In this document: piece by piece, positions 10,804 through 22,174 of the stretch
Layout: each line of letters starts with the position of its first letter
Numbering within the stretch: position 1 is the stretch's first letter
Assembly (NCBI GenBank): GCA_016946835.1
Contig: JACVTC010000003.1
Coordinates: forward strand, 1,057,501 to 1,080,000
Source: Neocallimastix lanati (nom. inval.)
Taxonomy: Eukaryota > Neocallimastigomycota > Neocallimastigomycetes > Neocallimastigales > Neocallimastigaceae
Direction of reading: 5' to 3'
DNA: 22,500 nt
The notes under the pieces: generated by a model
What the model was told of the DNA's origin: nothing
What the model saw: only the letters and a program-made list of their open reading frames with translations
Database searches by the model: none
Made by a program: the position numbers and the translations under genes

Positions 10804-11531
10804 ACTATTCAATTATTTACTTATTTATTTTGTTATTTATTTATTTATTTTGTTTATTTTATAGTTTAAAGTAGGACAAATTGTTAAAAGTAAAATTTTA
10901 ATATATTTTTAAGTTAGATTTTTCATATTTATTAAATATAATATATAACAATATAATGTAATATATATATTTTTTCCTGATTTTTTCTCAAAAAAAAAAA
11001 AAAAAAATAATATATTTACTGTAAAGTACAAGAGTTTTTCATTTTCATTATATAGTTATACAATAATATATTTTTTTCTTTTATCTTTCTTCTTTTTCCT
11101 TTTTCCTTTTTTTTTTTTTTTTTTTTTCTTGCTATTCTAAAGTTAAATTCTGTATTTAATAAACTTTTAGTAGTATTATTAAATTACTAAATATAATATT
11201 ATAATTAAATTTTTATTATTGTTATTATTTTTTATTTACAATATTAATTCCTCTTCTTCTTAAATCCCTATTATGTGGGAAATTTATATAATATTAAATC
11301 ACTAACTTTTGAATTAAATATTTAATAAATTTAACATTATATTTTATTCTAATAAAATAATATTAATTTAAAGGAAAAGAGAGAAAGATATTATTTGATT
11401 AATAATAATTAAAAAATAAATAGGAAATATAAAAAAAAAATATTTATTTATTTAATTTAATTATTTATCTTTTTATTTAATACCTTAAAAAGCTTAATTT
11501 ATTATCATATATAGAGACTTTTATATCAAAA

Positions 11532-12791
11532 ATGAAGTGTTTATTATTATCAGTTTTTTCAATCTTTTGTAATATATTATTAATCCATGGTCAAAATAAC
11601 AATGGAAATGAAGTAACAACAAATGATTCTCTGGCCTTGGAAATAACTAAAGAAATTAAATATAATTCTATTTTAGAAGATATTAATAATTTTTACAATC
11701 AAAACGTTAAATACCAAGTAGCTACAAAAGATGATTCCAAAACAGCTTCTGATAATAAAAATACAAATGAAAATGCAAAATCTAATACCAACTCTGATAA
11801 TACTACAAATGCTGATAAAAATAATAATAATGCTTCTAATGCAAATTCCAATACTAAAACTAATACTAATTCGGATACAAATGCCAAAACTAATACTAAT
11901 TCAAATGGAAATTCAAATGGAAATGCTAAAAACAATGATATTGTTAATAATAATAATAAAGGTAATAGCACAGCTACTGAAGGAGATGAAAATAAAGAAA
12001 CTGGTTGTGGATCAGATAGAGCCTCATTGGGTATGTTTGCATTCCATAAGCCAATTAAAAGAAGGTATGAATTGATATCAATAATAATAATTTTTTTTTT
12101 TGTATTAATGAAAATATAAAACTAAATTTATTGTAAATTATTTATATATATTATTGAAAATTTTTATTAGTATTTTAGTTATCAATTCAAACTTTACTAT
12201 TGTTTGGTCATATAATAACATTTTAGAAGGTTATGAATATAATTATCCCCAAAACGATGTTACATTTAAATTGTATTATGAGGATGATGCTAATCCAAAT
12301 AATTGGTCAAAGTAAGTAAAAAAAAATTATATTATTTTATAAATACTATTAAATAGATAATAATAATAATAATAATATATATTACTATTAATTAAAGTGC
12401 TTGGAAAAATCCAGTTTTCGAAAAAACTATTCCTCTAGCAGATGTTGAACAAGGTGTTATTTTAAATGGTATTCAAACTTATCAATACAATTGGTTTATT
12501 GATCCAAAGGATGGATTTATAAGAAATCCAAAGTCTAATGAAAAATATAAGCTTAGAATCTATGGTGATGGTAAAGATGTTCAATCTAATAATGCTAATT
12601 TTAAATGTTATGGTGATGGTGATATTCAACCAGGTCTTACAGTAGCTTTTTATATAGTTGATAATAATCGTATTGAAGATAGATATTATAAACAAATTCC
12701 AATTATAGATAATGGTACCGGAATGCAATCAAAAACATCATTAATGAGTTTCATTACTACTATCTTATTAATTTTATATTATATTTGGTAA
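11532..12791 (+). CDS. Secreted, probably GPI-anchored protein with an Ig-like (Kre9/KNH- or DUF7137-like) domain
   Basis: Three exons, 11532-12064, 12171-12311 and 12398-12791, join in frame (phase 2 at both junctions; introns GTATGA...TTAG and GTAAGT...AAAG). They give 355 residues. Residues 1-20 form a signal peptide (MKCLLLSVFSIFCNILLIHG), and about 68-157 are an Asn/Thr/Asp/Lys-rich linker. From about 165 to 320 is a beta-rich domain with NSNFTIVWSYN, DVTFKLYYED, YQYNWFID and KYKLRIYGDG. That order (hydrophobic strand-W, L-Y strand, Y-x-W, Y-x-L-x-I) resembles fungal Kre9/KNH-type or DUF7137 Ig-like domains of cell-surface proteins. The C-terminus (SLMSFITTILLILYYIW after a small polar stretch with NGTG) looks like a GPI-attachment signal, though a plain membrane anchor is possible. 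Likely location is the cell surface or wall. Exact function is unknown and the domain name is tentative. Confidence 0.85.
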
Positions 12792-13188
12792 ATTTAAAAA
12801 AAACAAAAACAAAAAACAAAAAAAAAAAACATTGAATATTTATATATTTAAACTTTTAATATTCATAATTCTTAAAAGTTTAAAGAATCCATTAGAATAT
12901 ATAATATTTTTATTATATAATTATAAAAATTATTTAAACTAATTTAAAAATATTTTAGAAATTAATAATTAGTATTAAAATTGCAATTATTTAAATAAAA
13001 TGAAATTAATCAAAAAATTTTCAAAAAGATATGGTATATAAATTATTATAGAACAAACAATAAATAATAATTATTTTAATTAAACTTTTTTTTTTTTTTT
13101 TTTTTATTAGATTTTATTATTTTATAAATTAGATTTTTAAATTATATTTTAATATTAAAAAATTTGATTTTGTTATTACTAAAATAAA

Positions 13189-13193
<5 letters not shown>

Positions 13194-13231
<38 letters not shown>
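13194..13231. repeat. Poly(A) run of 38 bases
   Basis: This is an unbroken A run about 300 bases upstream of the decayed island. No link between the two can be shown from sequence alone. Confidence 0.9.
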
Positions 13232-13235
<4 letters not shown>

Positions 13236-13405
13236 AATGATATTTATTTAGTTAAATTAATGATATGATTTCTATTATAATTATTAATTTTAATTGAAAA
13301 CATTAAATGAAATTGAAATTTTCAAATTATACATTATATATTTAATTATATAAAGCAAAGTTTTTTTTAAAAAACAAAATTTTTTATTATATATATAATA
13401 TTATA

Positions 13406-13449
<44 letters not shown>

Positions 13450-13539
13450 TATTAATAAATAATAAAATAAAAATAGTTAATAAATTGATATTAATATATT
13501 AATATTTAAATATATATTATAAGAATGTTATAATATATT

Positions 13540-14700
13540 TTTATATGGTACTATCTCAATTAAACATATCTTAGATAATAATAGTATACTACAAATTTTA
13601 AACACTGAAAAAGTTGCAATACTTTTAATCGAGATTTGTTTTGAAGTCTTGGGTTTTAAAAAAAAAAAAAAAGATTTCCAATATTACTACATATAATTTG
13701 TCTAAGGAATTATTTATACCTTCTATAGCTAGTTTTTTATGCTAAGGGGAATGCTTCGATGCTTTAAAAAGTGGAAAGGGTTTTATTTTTCATTTGGTTA
13801 AAATTGTACCTACACTTTTTCATCATTCATGAACAAAAAAAAAAAAAAAAAAAAAGCATGTTGATTAACAATATTCAAACACAATAATAAACACCCTTGG
13901 AGAAAATATGTTAGTTTTACTGGGAAAATGTTCATTATATATGCATACTTTAAATGCAAGAAGTTTAAAATTTGTTTTAAAAAACTTGTTCAACTTTTAT
14001 TACTAAAATATTCACAATGTTCTTTATGGATTGGACAAATTAAATGTGGATTCAAATTTGATATTAAACCTTATGTTAAAAGAAAACTTGTATCAGGATT
14101 AGAAGATTGCCCAACATATTGCCCTAGTAATACCTAGTTTTACACAACTGGATATTTTTTATGTCCTAAATTTGAAGATTTTAGGCAATAATTCATTCAA
14201 TTTGCTGATGAAATTTTTATTAATTTTTCTCTGATTGTTTATGAGAAATCATTGAATATTCCTGATGGAAAAGAGGGAAAATTTTGATAATAATATTAAT
14301 TTTTTACATATTATGTTTCTTTCTTGGCTGAAATGAAATATATATGAAATCTTAAGGATTAGTTTCAGGGGAAAGAAGGCATTTTATTAATAGTATCTTT
14401 CAATCACCTTCGAAAGAAATCCTCATTCCTAATTTCATATTTTATTGAGCTTGCGGAATTCTTTACCTAATGAATGCCAATTATGATTAGTAATTTATTA
14501 CACTATGATTAATATGTATACCATAAGCCTTAACCGTTGTCAAAAACATCGATGTCGAAATAACAGGATAATGAAGAAATTCAGATTCAGATTCGAAGAT
14601 TCGAAAAATAATTTTTATCCACATGGAATTATCATCGATGAATAGGAAGAGTTAGAGGTCATTTCGTTCTTGAAACTCATAACGTTATTTTTAATTTTTT
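13540..14700 (+). pseudogene. Possible decayed gene or mobile-element remnant
   Basis: About 1.1 kb of mixed composition has frames that look like protein but are broken by stops. On the plus strand, about 13535-13690 reads SIKHILDNNSILQILNTEK and VAILLIEICFEVLGF; 13730-13835 reads ECFDALKSGKGFIFHLVK; 13865-14137 is a longer frame including CGFKFDIKPYVKRKLVSGLE and CPTYCPSNT. That frame continues past a stop as FYTTGYFLCPKFEDFRQ, another stop, then FADEIFINFSLIVYEKSLN. Cys-x3-Cys spacings hint at a zinc-binding protein. I recognise no transposase or known family, see no terminal inverted repeats and found no splice sites that remove the stops. The minus strand is also partly open at 13510-13745, so coding strand and identity are uncertain. 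Confidence 0.35.
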
Positions 14701-15077
14701 TTTTTTTTTTAAAAAAAGAAATGCAAAATACATAATTTGATTAAATTTGAATTTTTTAGTATCAGTTGATTTTGATTGCTATTAGCTTTGTTCAATAGAT
14801 TTAAAAAAAAAAAAAATAATTTAATACATCACTAAATTAAAGATAATATCTTTAATTATTATTATATTATCATTATATTTCTTCTATATATTTGAGTTCG
14901 TTTTTTATTTTTTTTTTTTGGTTTTATTATGATTATTACAATAATTTAATATATTTAAAAATTGCTCAAAAAGTATAATAAATCTAAGGTATAACTTTTA
15001 TTTTTATTTTTATTTTTTATTTTTATTTTATTTTTTTTTTTTTTATTAATTTTTTTAATATTGTTTTACAATTACGA

Positions 15078-15131
15078 TTACTGAATTGAATATTAATTTA
15101 TATAAATATATATATATATATTAATAAAAAA

Positions 15132-15162
<31 letters not shown>

Positions 15163-15637
15163 AATAAAATATTAATAATAAAATAATATTTAATTTTAAA
15201 AAAATCGAGTATATAAATTATTATTATAATAGAAATAATTACATATAATTTCTTCATTAATTTAAGCTTTTTCATAATATTCTTATAATTTTCATCGAAA
15301 TAATAACGAAGGTTATAATTTGAAAAATCTTTATCACTATTTATAATAAAAAATTTATTTATTAAGAAAAAATATTAATATGCTGTTATTATTTTCAAGA
15401 ATTTATATAGAAAAAAAAAAAAAAAAAAAAATGATTATATGATATAATACTTTGAAGCAAGTGTTGGAAATCGTTTTTCAACATTCAGTTTAAATATTTG
15501 ATTAAAAAGTCCAATTTCAACATATCTTATTTTAATTAAAATAAAATTAATTATTATTTATTTGCTATTATTATTATTATTTATTTATTTATTTATTTAT
15601 TATTTCAATGTTATTAATGTTTTAAATATAAGCAAAA

Positions 15638-15685
<48 letters not shown>

Positions 15686-17868
15686 CTGTTGAGCTTCAGG
15701 TCTTGAAATACCAAGTTTACCAATGCAATAATTTAAAAATGATTCATACGTTTCATCTAAAAAATCTCTATATTGAAATGAAGCTTTTTCATATTTTGAT
15801 TCTCCTGTTACTAACATTTGACCTGAACAATGTGACGGTAAATATATATCAATATATTCATCTGGAATCCGTTCAACTTTCCATGATATCTATTTATAAT
15901 TATATAAAAAATAAAAATAAAAAAAAAAAAAAAAATTAAAAATAGAATAATGAATATCAGGATAATAATCTCTCAAACTAAAAATAAATTTTTATTATCT
16001 ATTCTATATAAGATAATAATATTTTATAACAATATATTTTGTATTATCTTATAATATATATATATATATATATATCATTATTATTATTTTACATATGAAT
16101 TATCTCCAGGCAATAAATTATTACGTATATGATCTTTATCCTTTAAAATAAAAGAAAATAATAATGAAAGTAAAAATATTTGAAAAATAAAAATTATAAT
16201 AAATATATATATTATAAAAATAATTATTATAATAATGATAGTAAGTAATAATATAATATTATTAATAAAAGTATTATATATATATGTATATATACCACCC
16301 ATGGTGTTAATGTTCTATGCCATCCAAATGCAAATCGTAATTTTAAACTTGGAATAGATGGTATAATTGGTAATATCATAGGTAAACGATTCACAACATT
16401 TTCATTATTACTTCCAAATATTTTTTGAACATAAAAGGAACATCGATTTATAACAGGCGCTGATGTTGACACAACAACAACATCAACGTTTTTTGGTAAT
16501 TTCTTGAAATTTATAATAATAATTTATATATTTAATAAATTATAAATTGAAGTAAAATGTAAATAATTTATTGTATAAATTAGTAATAAAATAATTTTAA
16601 TTTTTTTAAAAAAAAAGAAAAAAAAAATTTTAATTTTTTTATTTCACAAATTACTATATATTACCATTTTATCATCTGTAAATTTCATATTACTTGGATA
16701 ATTTAACTTTTCTACTATTTCCTTATTCGTTGAATAAAGATATACCTCCTCAGTATTAAATATTTCTTTTATCAATAAAAAAAAAATATATATAGTTTTC
16801 AATAGTAATATAATAAAATATATTCGAATATATTTTATGTATTAATTTTCAAATATAAATAAACATATATATGTATAATTAATGTTTAAATATTACAAAT
16901 ATTGCAATTTATAATAATATTTAATATATATATTTATATAATATTATGTTCCAAAAAAAAAAAAAAAAAAAAAATCATAATATTAATTATTTAATTATTT
17001 ATACATATTATTTCTTATATATATATATATAATATACCTAAATCCATGCATGTATCAAATATTTTTTTAGAAATAAGACTGCTATGTGACATTTTAGTAT
17101 CCATAACCATCCAAACTACCTTAAATCCATTAGTCGTATCATTCATATTTAAATTTTCGAATAATTTATCTTTAATAGCTTTTGTGTTAAAAGGGTGAGA
17201 ATCAATATCTATACCATTAATTTTTTCGGTTAAAAGTTGAAACATTTTATCACTAGAATATATATTTTCATCATTATTTTCTTTTTTATCTATCTCATCT
17301 GTTGAGTCATCTATATGTTTAACATTTGTAAATAGATTTAAATATTCTTTATCAAATAATTCGGAATTAAGTAATTTTAATTGCTAATTTATATTTTTTT
17401 TTATAAATAAATAAAATATATTTAAATATACTTATTAGTAATACGAATATTCAAATAATCTAATTTTTTTTTTTTTTTTTTTTTTAAAAAAAAATATAAT
17501 ATAATAAAAAAATAAATAATAAAAATAAAACAATAAAAAACTTTTATGGAAAATTTCTTAAAAAAAAAATTATTAAAAATATATAATCTAAATAAATATT
17601 TATATAATTATATTCTTATATCTTTATATATATAAATTATTTTTTCTTTCATTAAACATAATATTAATAAAATATATTATTTAAATATAACAATGATATT
17701 TAATATGACATATACATTCATTCTCCAAAATTGTTTCAACTGATATAAAAGATATACTGCTTGAGTATAATAGGCATGACGTATATTATGGTCTATCGCT
17801 TTAAATTTATTTAATTCACTATCTTCAATTTTAAAATTAATATTTCTTAACAACCCTTGCAACGACAT
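15078..17868 (-). CDS. Diverged P5C-reductase/NOXRED1-like protein (putative), 8-9 exons
   Basis: Exons on the minus strand: 17868-17716, 17383-17038, 16765-16665, 16502-16296, 16140-16093, 15889-15687, 15525-15451, 15336-15243, plus a final exon at 15080 that opens with the stop TAA. Phases agree throughout and give 409 residues. If the last intron is not removed, the frame runs through low-complexity sequence to a stop at 15093. The start is the ATG of MSLQGLLRNINF. Residues about 138-212 look like a Rossmann half: strand GFKVVWMVMD (137-146), strand EVYLYSTN (173-180) and strand NVDVVVVSTSAP (205-216). Residues 327-361 (DFLDETYESFLNYCIGKLGI, then SRPEAQQYVEIGLF) recall the helical dimerisation domain of P5C reductases. 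The GxGxxG loop is not evident, so cofactor binding is doubtful. That a gene is present is well supported; its family is a pattern-based guess. The DNA upstream is a divergent spacer shared with the SMYD gene. Confidence 0.8.
15129..15170. repeat. AAAT tetranucleotide microsatellite
   Basis: About nine AAAT units lie in the presumed last intron or 3' region of the minus-strand gene. Read as protein it gives a repetitive Leu/Phe/Ile/Tyr string, one reason to treat the frame extending to 15093 as non-coding. Confidence 0.85.
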
Positions 17869-18346
17869 TTTAATACTTTTCAAAGAAAAAAAAAAAGTAG
17901 GTTTAACTATTTTTTATTAGATAAATTATGATGTTTTTTTTTTTTTCGGTTTATAATTTAAAAAATTTATTAATGTTTCCTTTTTTGTATAAAAATAATT
18001 ATTTATTATTTATTATTAATTTATTATTTATTAATTTATTTAATTTATTTTATAATATTTATTTATTTAAAATTTTGTTATATTTATTATATATAAATTA
18101 AATTTATAAAAAAAAATTTTTAAATTAAATTAGAATTTTAAAATAAAAATTCAAAAAAAAAAAAAAATTCAAAAAAAAAAAAAAAAATTCACGTTTTATT
18201 ATTATTATTATTATTATTTATTTTTTCTTTTTTTATTTTATATTAAATTTAAATTTTTTATATATAAATAATAATAATTATAATTATAATAGACCTTTAA
18301 TATTAAAAACGAGAAATTTCAATTAAATTTCTTAATTTATTTTTTT

Positions 18347-18378
<32 letters not shown>

Positions 18379-19088
18379 AAATTATTAAATATATTTTAGA
18401 AAAAAAAATTTAACAAAAAAAACTATTTACATTCTAATCTATAAAAATAAAAATATAAATATCAATTTTAAATTAAAAAATTCTTTTCCTTTATTAAATT
18501 TAAAAATATAAGTATAAATTAACAGATTTATAAATTATATTCAAACTTTTTTTTTTTTTTTACTTTTTCTCAAAAAGTTTTCTGTCAAAATAAAAAATAT
18601 ATATTTATATAGTCATATATCTATAATTATTAAATAACCTTGAAAATTACTTAATCTTAAACTTTTTCAATTAGAACAATTAAATAATAAAGCTTTGAAG
18701 ATATCCTTTAAATAATAGTTTAAATTACACCACTATTTAGCTGGTTTTATTTTTATTATTAATATTATAAAGTATTATTATTATTATTTTTTATATCTAT
18801 TTTTTTTTTATACTTTTTCCTACACTTTTATATGTATTATAATAAAAAAATTAATTTTCAATTTTTAAACACTCCAGACGTGAAAATAAGACAATTATAT
18901 TAATAATATTTTATTATATCTTATATTCTTTTTTTTTAATATTATTATTATATTCTTAAGATTGAAAAAATTAATATATATATATATATAAAGTCATAAT
19001 GATTTTTTAATTAAAAAAGGAAAAAACCAATTGTAACTTTTTTTATATACATAATTGAAATGAAAAATGAATTTTAATTAAAAAAAAA

Positions 19089-19114
19089 GAATAAGAATAA
19101 GAATAAGAATAAGA
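19089..19114. repeat. Hexanucleotide repeat (AGAATA), about four copies
   Basis: AGAATA is repeated with few errors, followed by purine-rich AAAGAAAAA sequence, forming a polypurine stretch on the plus strand. Confidence 0.75.
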
Positions 19115-19580
19115 AAGAAAAAAAAAAAAAAGAAATACAATATAAATTAAAATTATCAATAATTAAAAAAATAAATGATGGTGATAAAGTTAATTTTTTT
19201 TTTATTAAGTCCTATTATTAAGATATATATATATATTTATATATTTATATGAAAATGAAAATGAAAAAAAGAAAATAGTTTTATTAATTTATATATAAAT
19301 AAAATCTGACAAGAACAAAAAAAAAGATAAAAGTTAATTTCTTTCTTCTATTTCTATATGAATTCAGAAGAAAATGATAATTAATTATTAATTTTATATA
19401 AACTGAATCCTCTCTTTTTTTCCATTATCATATAATGGAAATAAATAATAATAATAATAATAATAATAATTAAATCATTAAATTCACTAAGAAGAATTAA
19501 TAATAATATAAATATGATATGATTAAAATTAGTTTATTTTTTTTTTTTTTTTTTAGACTAAGAATAAAATTTATTTATAA

Positions 19581-19612
<32 letters not shown>

Positions 19613-20835
19613 GGCAGAAGTGTTTATAACCTATAAATAATATTTAAAATAAAAATCACATATTTTGTAAATTTTATATTAAAAAGTTTAATATATATGT
19701 TGTTATCATTAAACGTATATGTATGATTATTATTTTATTTTAATATTATTCATATATAATAAATAATATGGATAATATTAAAATGATTAAATAAATATAT
19801 AATATCTATATTATAATATTTTTCTTTTAAAAATTTATATTAATTTTTTATTAAAGTTTTAAATGAAGTACTTTAAAAATTATATATATTTAAAATATAT
19901 TATTTATCAGTATTATTTAATAATATCAAATATGAATTTATATAAATATAATATTAATATTAAATATTCTTCAATAATGATTATGTTTTTATGTTATTAA
20001 AAAACTTAGTATATAATATATAAAATATCTATTCATAATAAGAATTTAATAATATTTTTACTAATAATAAGGTTATTGCATCGAAAAGTATTATAATTAA
20101 TCATAATAGTAAAAGAACCGATTTTAATACTTTATAAATGTTTATAAATTATATTAATAATATAAAAAGTATAAAAGTATTTGATAATTATAGTTTATCA
20201 GAGATTTCATTATAATATATTATGGCAAAAAAAAAAAAAAAAAAAAATATAATAAAAAGTTTTATGTATTTTTATGTTGTCTAAATAATTATGAAAATAT
20301 ATTTAAAAAAAAAAAAAAATTATATATATATTATATATATATAATTTTTTTTTCTATAATATTAATAATTTATTATATACATTTTTTTTTTATCCTTTAA
20401 GTAAATAATTATTTAGTTACACAATCTGCAATTTCCTAATCCTTAATAATAAAACAAAAGGAAAATGGAGAAATTGTTGTTATATATATTGATATATTTA
20501 TTTTGTACCAGCATTTTCTAGTAAATATTTTTTTTTTAAAAAAAAAAAAAATACAAAAGCAAAGCATATAAACTTTAGATTAATTAAATATAATATATAG
20601 TATATAATAATTATTATATGTTATAAATGAATATTATTATTTTTTTTTAAAATTATTATATATTAAAAATTAATTTTTTATTTTTATTTTTATTTTTTAT
20701 TTTTAATTTTTTTTTTTATTTTAAATATAAATACAATTAAAGCTACGAAATAATAAGAACCATACTTAAAAAAAAAAAAAAAAAAAAATTAGAATAAATA
20801 ATAATAATAGTAAAATTAAATTATAATATTTTAAT

Positions 20836-20854
20836 AAAAAAAAAAAAAAAAAAA
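20836..20854 (+). promoter_or_regulatory. A-rich leader immediately before the SMYD-gene start codon
   Basis: An unbroken run of A ends at the A of the start ATG (20855), so the 5' leader next to the start is pure A. It supports this ATG, since no upstream in-frame coding sequence is possible through it without a Lys run. Whether it affects translation is unknown. Confidence 0.5.
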
Positions 20855-21248
20855 ATGACAGATGATAATTCTATTTTAAATGAAATTAATGAGAGGCTTT
20901 CTCATTTTTCAATGGATTATACCACCATTAGAAATATTAATGAAAAGTTAGTTATTAGGAAGAGTAAATCTAAAAGAAGAAAGGTAACAGCAAGAATTAA
21001 TTTGAAAAAAGGTAAAAGATTGAAAAAAAAAAAGAGATAACAATGATAATATTAAATATATATATATATTATATTATCAGAAATTATACATAAATATATA
21101 TATATGTATTTTTTTTTTTTAAATTATAATTATAAAAAAATAACTAACTAATTAAATTTTAATTGACTTTTGACTTTTTTTTTTTTTTTTTTATCTTTTT
21201 ATATTCTATACTTCAACATATATATTATTATTATTATTTATTTATTTA

Positions 21249-21286
<38 letters not shown>

Positions 21287-21505
21287 AGGAACATTATTAA
21301 TGACAGAAAATGCATTAGCTTCTAATATTGAAAAGGAATATCTTGATAAGTATTGTAATTATTGTTATCAAAACAAGAAGACTAAGCTTTATCGTTGTGC
21401 TGGTTGTCGTAGTTCTTATTACTGTTCTAAAGTAATTTCTTTATAAATTTTCTATTCTATATAGTAATACATTTTCAATACTTTTTATTTGAATGTTATA
21501 ATAAT

Positions 21506-21556
<51 letters not shown>

Positions 21557-22086
21557 CTTTGAATTAAAATAAAACAAAATAAAATTATATTTATATATAT
21601 ATAAAGGAATGTCAAAAGAAAGCTTATAAATATCATAAATCCGAATGTAAATTTATTAAAGAACATCCACAATCTGCAATTAATCATTGTCGTTTAATGA
21701 ATCAAATTCTTTTAAAAATTAATGAAGATTCAAAGGTAAAGATTTAAATAAATATTTTATAAATGTATTATGTAATTATATTATAAAATTTTAAAATTTT
21801 TAAATTTTAAAATTCATTTTTTTTTTTTATGTATTGATAATTTTGGTTAATTTCAAATTTCAATTTTTTATTGATATTTAAAATCAAAATTTTTTATAAA
21901 TTATTTATTTAATTTTGACATTAAATAAATAAAATATAATGTTATATAGATATCATTATTAATAATATTTATTATAATTTATTATGAACTAATATATATA
22001 TATATATTGTTATAACTTAAAATTCATATATATAGATTGAACAAACTTTTAATGAATTAATTGACCGTAAATATTTTTTGTATTTA

Positions 22087-22117
<31 letters not shown>

Positions 22118-22135
22118 ATTAAAATAAGTTTTCAT

Positions 22136-22174
<39 letters not shown>

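Larger units (their letters stand above)
7227..11531. other. Large divergent intergenic region (4.3 kb)
   Basis: This spacer separates the starts of the RQC1-type gene (-) and the secreted-protein gene (+), so it should hold both promoters. Nearly all of it is A/T simple sequence; the short frames here are Phe/Leu/Ile/Tyr- or Lys-rich and are not genes. The exceptions are a less AT-rich patch at about 9720-9930 and tandem repeats at about 10660-10800. No tRNA or other RNA gene was recognised. A TTCAATTC string near 7947 lacks the stems of a tRNA. Confidence 0.7.
12792..15077. other. Convergent intergenic spacer with a coding-like decayed island
   Basis: This lies between the 3' ends of the secreted-protein gene (+) and the NOXRED1-like gene (-). 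The flanks are simple sequence, including 38 A at 13194-13231 and an AAT array at about 13406-13446. The middle (about 13540-14700) has noticeably more G+C and is listed separately. From 14700 to 15077 it returns to A/T runs. Confidence 0.7.
17869..20854. other. Divergent intergenic region (3.0 kb), simple sequence
   Basis: This is the shared upstream region of the NOXRED1-like gene (-) and the SMYD-type gene (+). I see no coding frame, RNA gene or mobile element. It holds T and A runs, AAT/ATT microsatellites (about 19448-19472 and 19580-19611), a hexanucleotide array at 19089-19114 and AT dinucleotide tracts. Promoters for both genes are presumably here but cannot be picked out by eye. Confidence 0.75.

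Noticed and set aside
10689-10874. 61-residue plus-strand frame
   Set aside because: It is the translation of the 29-bp and 10-bp tandem repeats.
12462-12728. 88-residue minus-strand frame
   Set aside because: It is the shadow of exon 3 of the secreted-protein gene, whose plus-strand frame has clear domain features and splice-consistent phase.
15562-15939. 125-residue plus-strand frame
   Set aside because: It is antisense to exon 6 of the NOXRED1-like gene and contains homopolymer-derived Lys and Ile/Tyr runs; the minus-strand reading is the coding-like one.
15930-15983. Possible extra exon of the minus-strand gene (reads LRDYYPDIHYSIF)
   Set aside because: It has an acceptor but no GT donor before exon 6, and the required phase does not match exon 5 (phase 0 gives an early stop).
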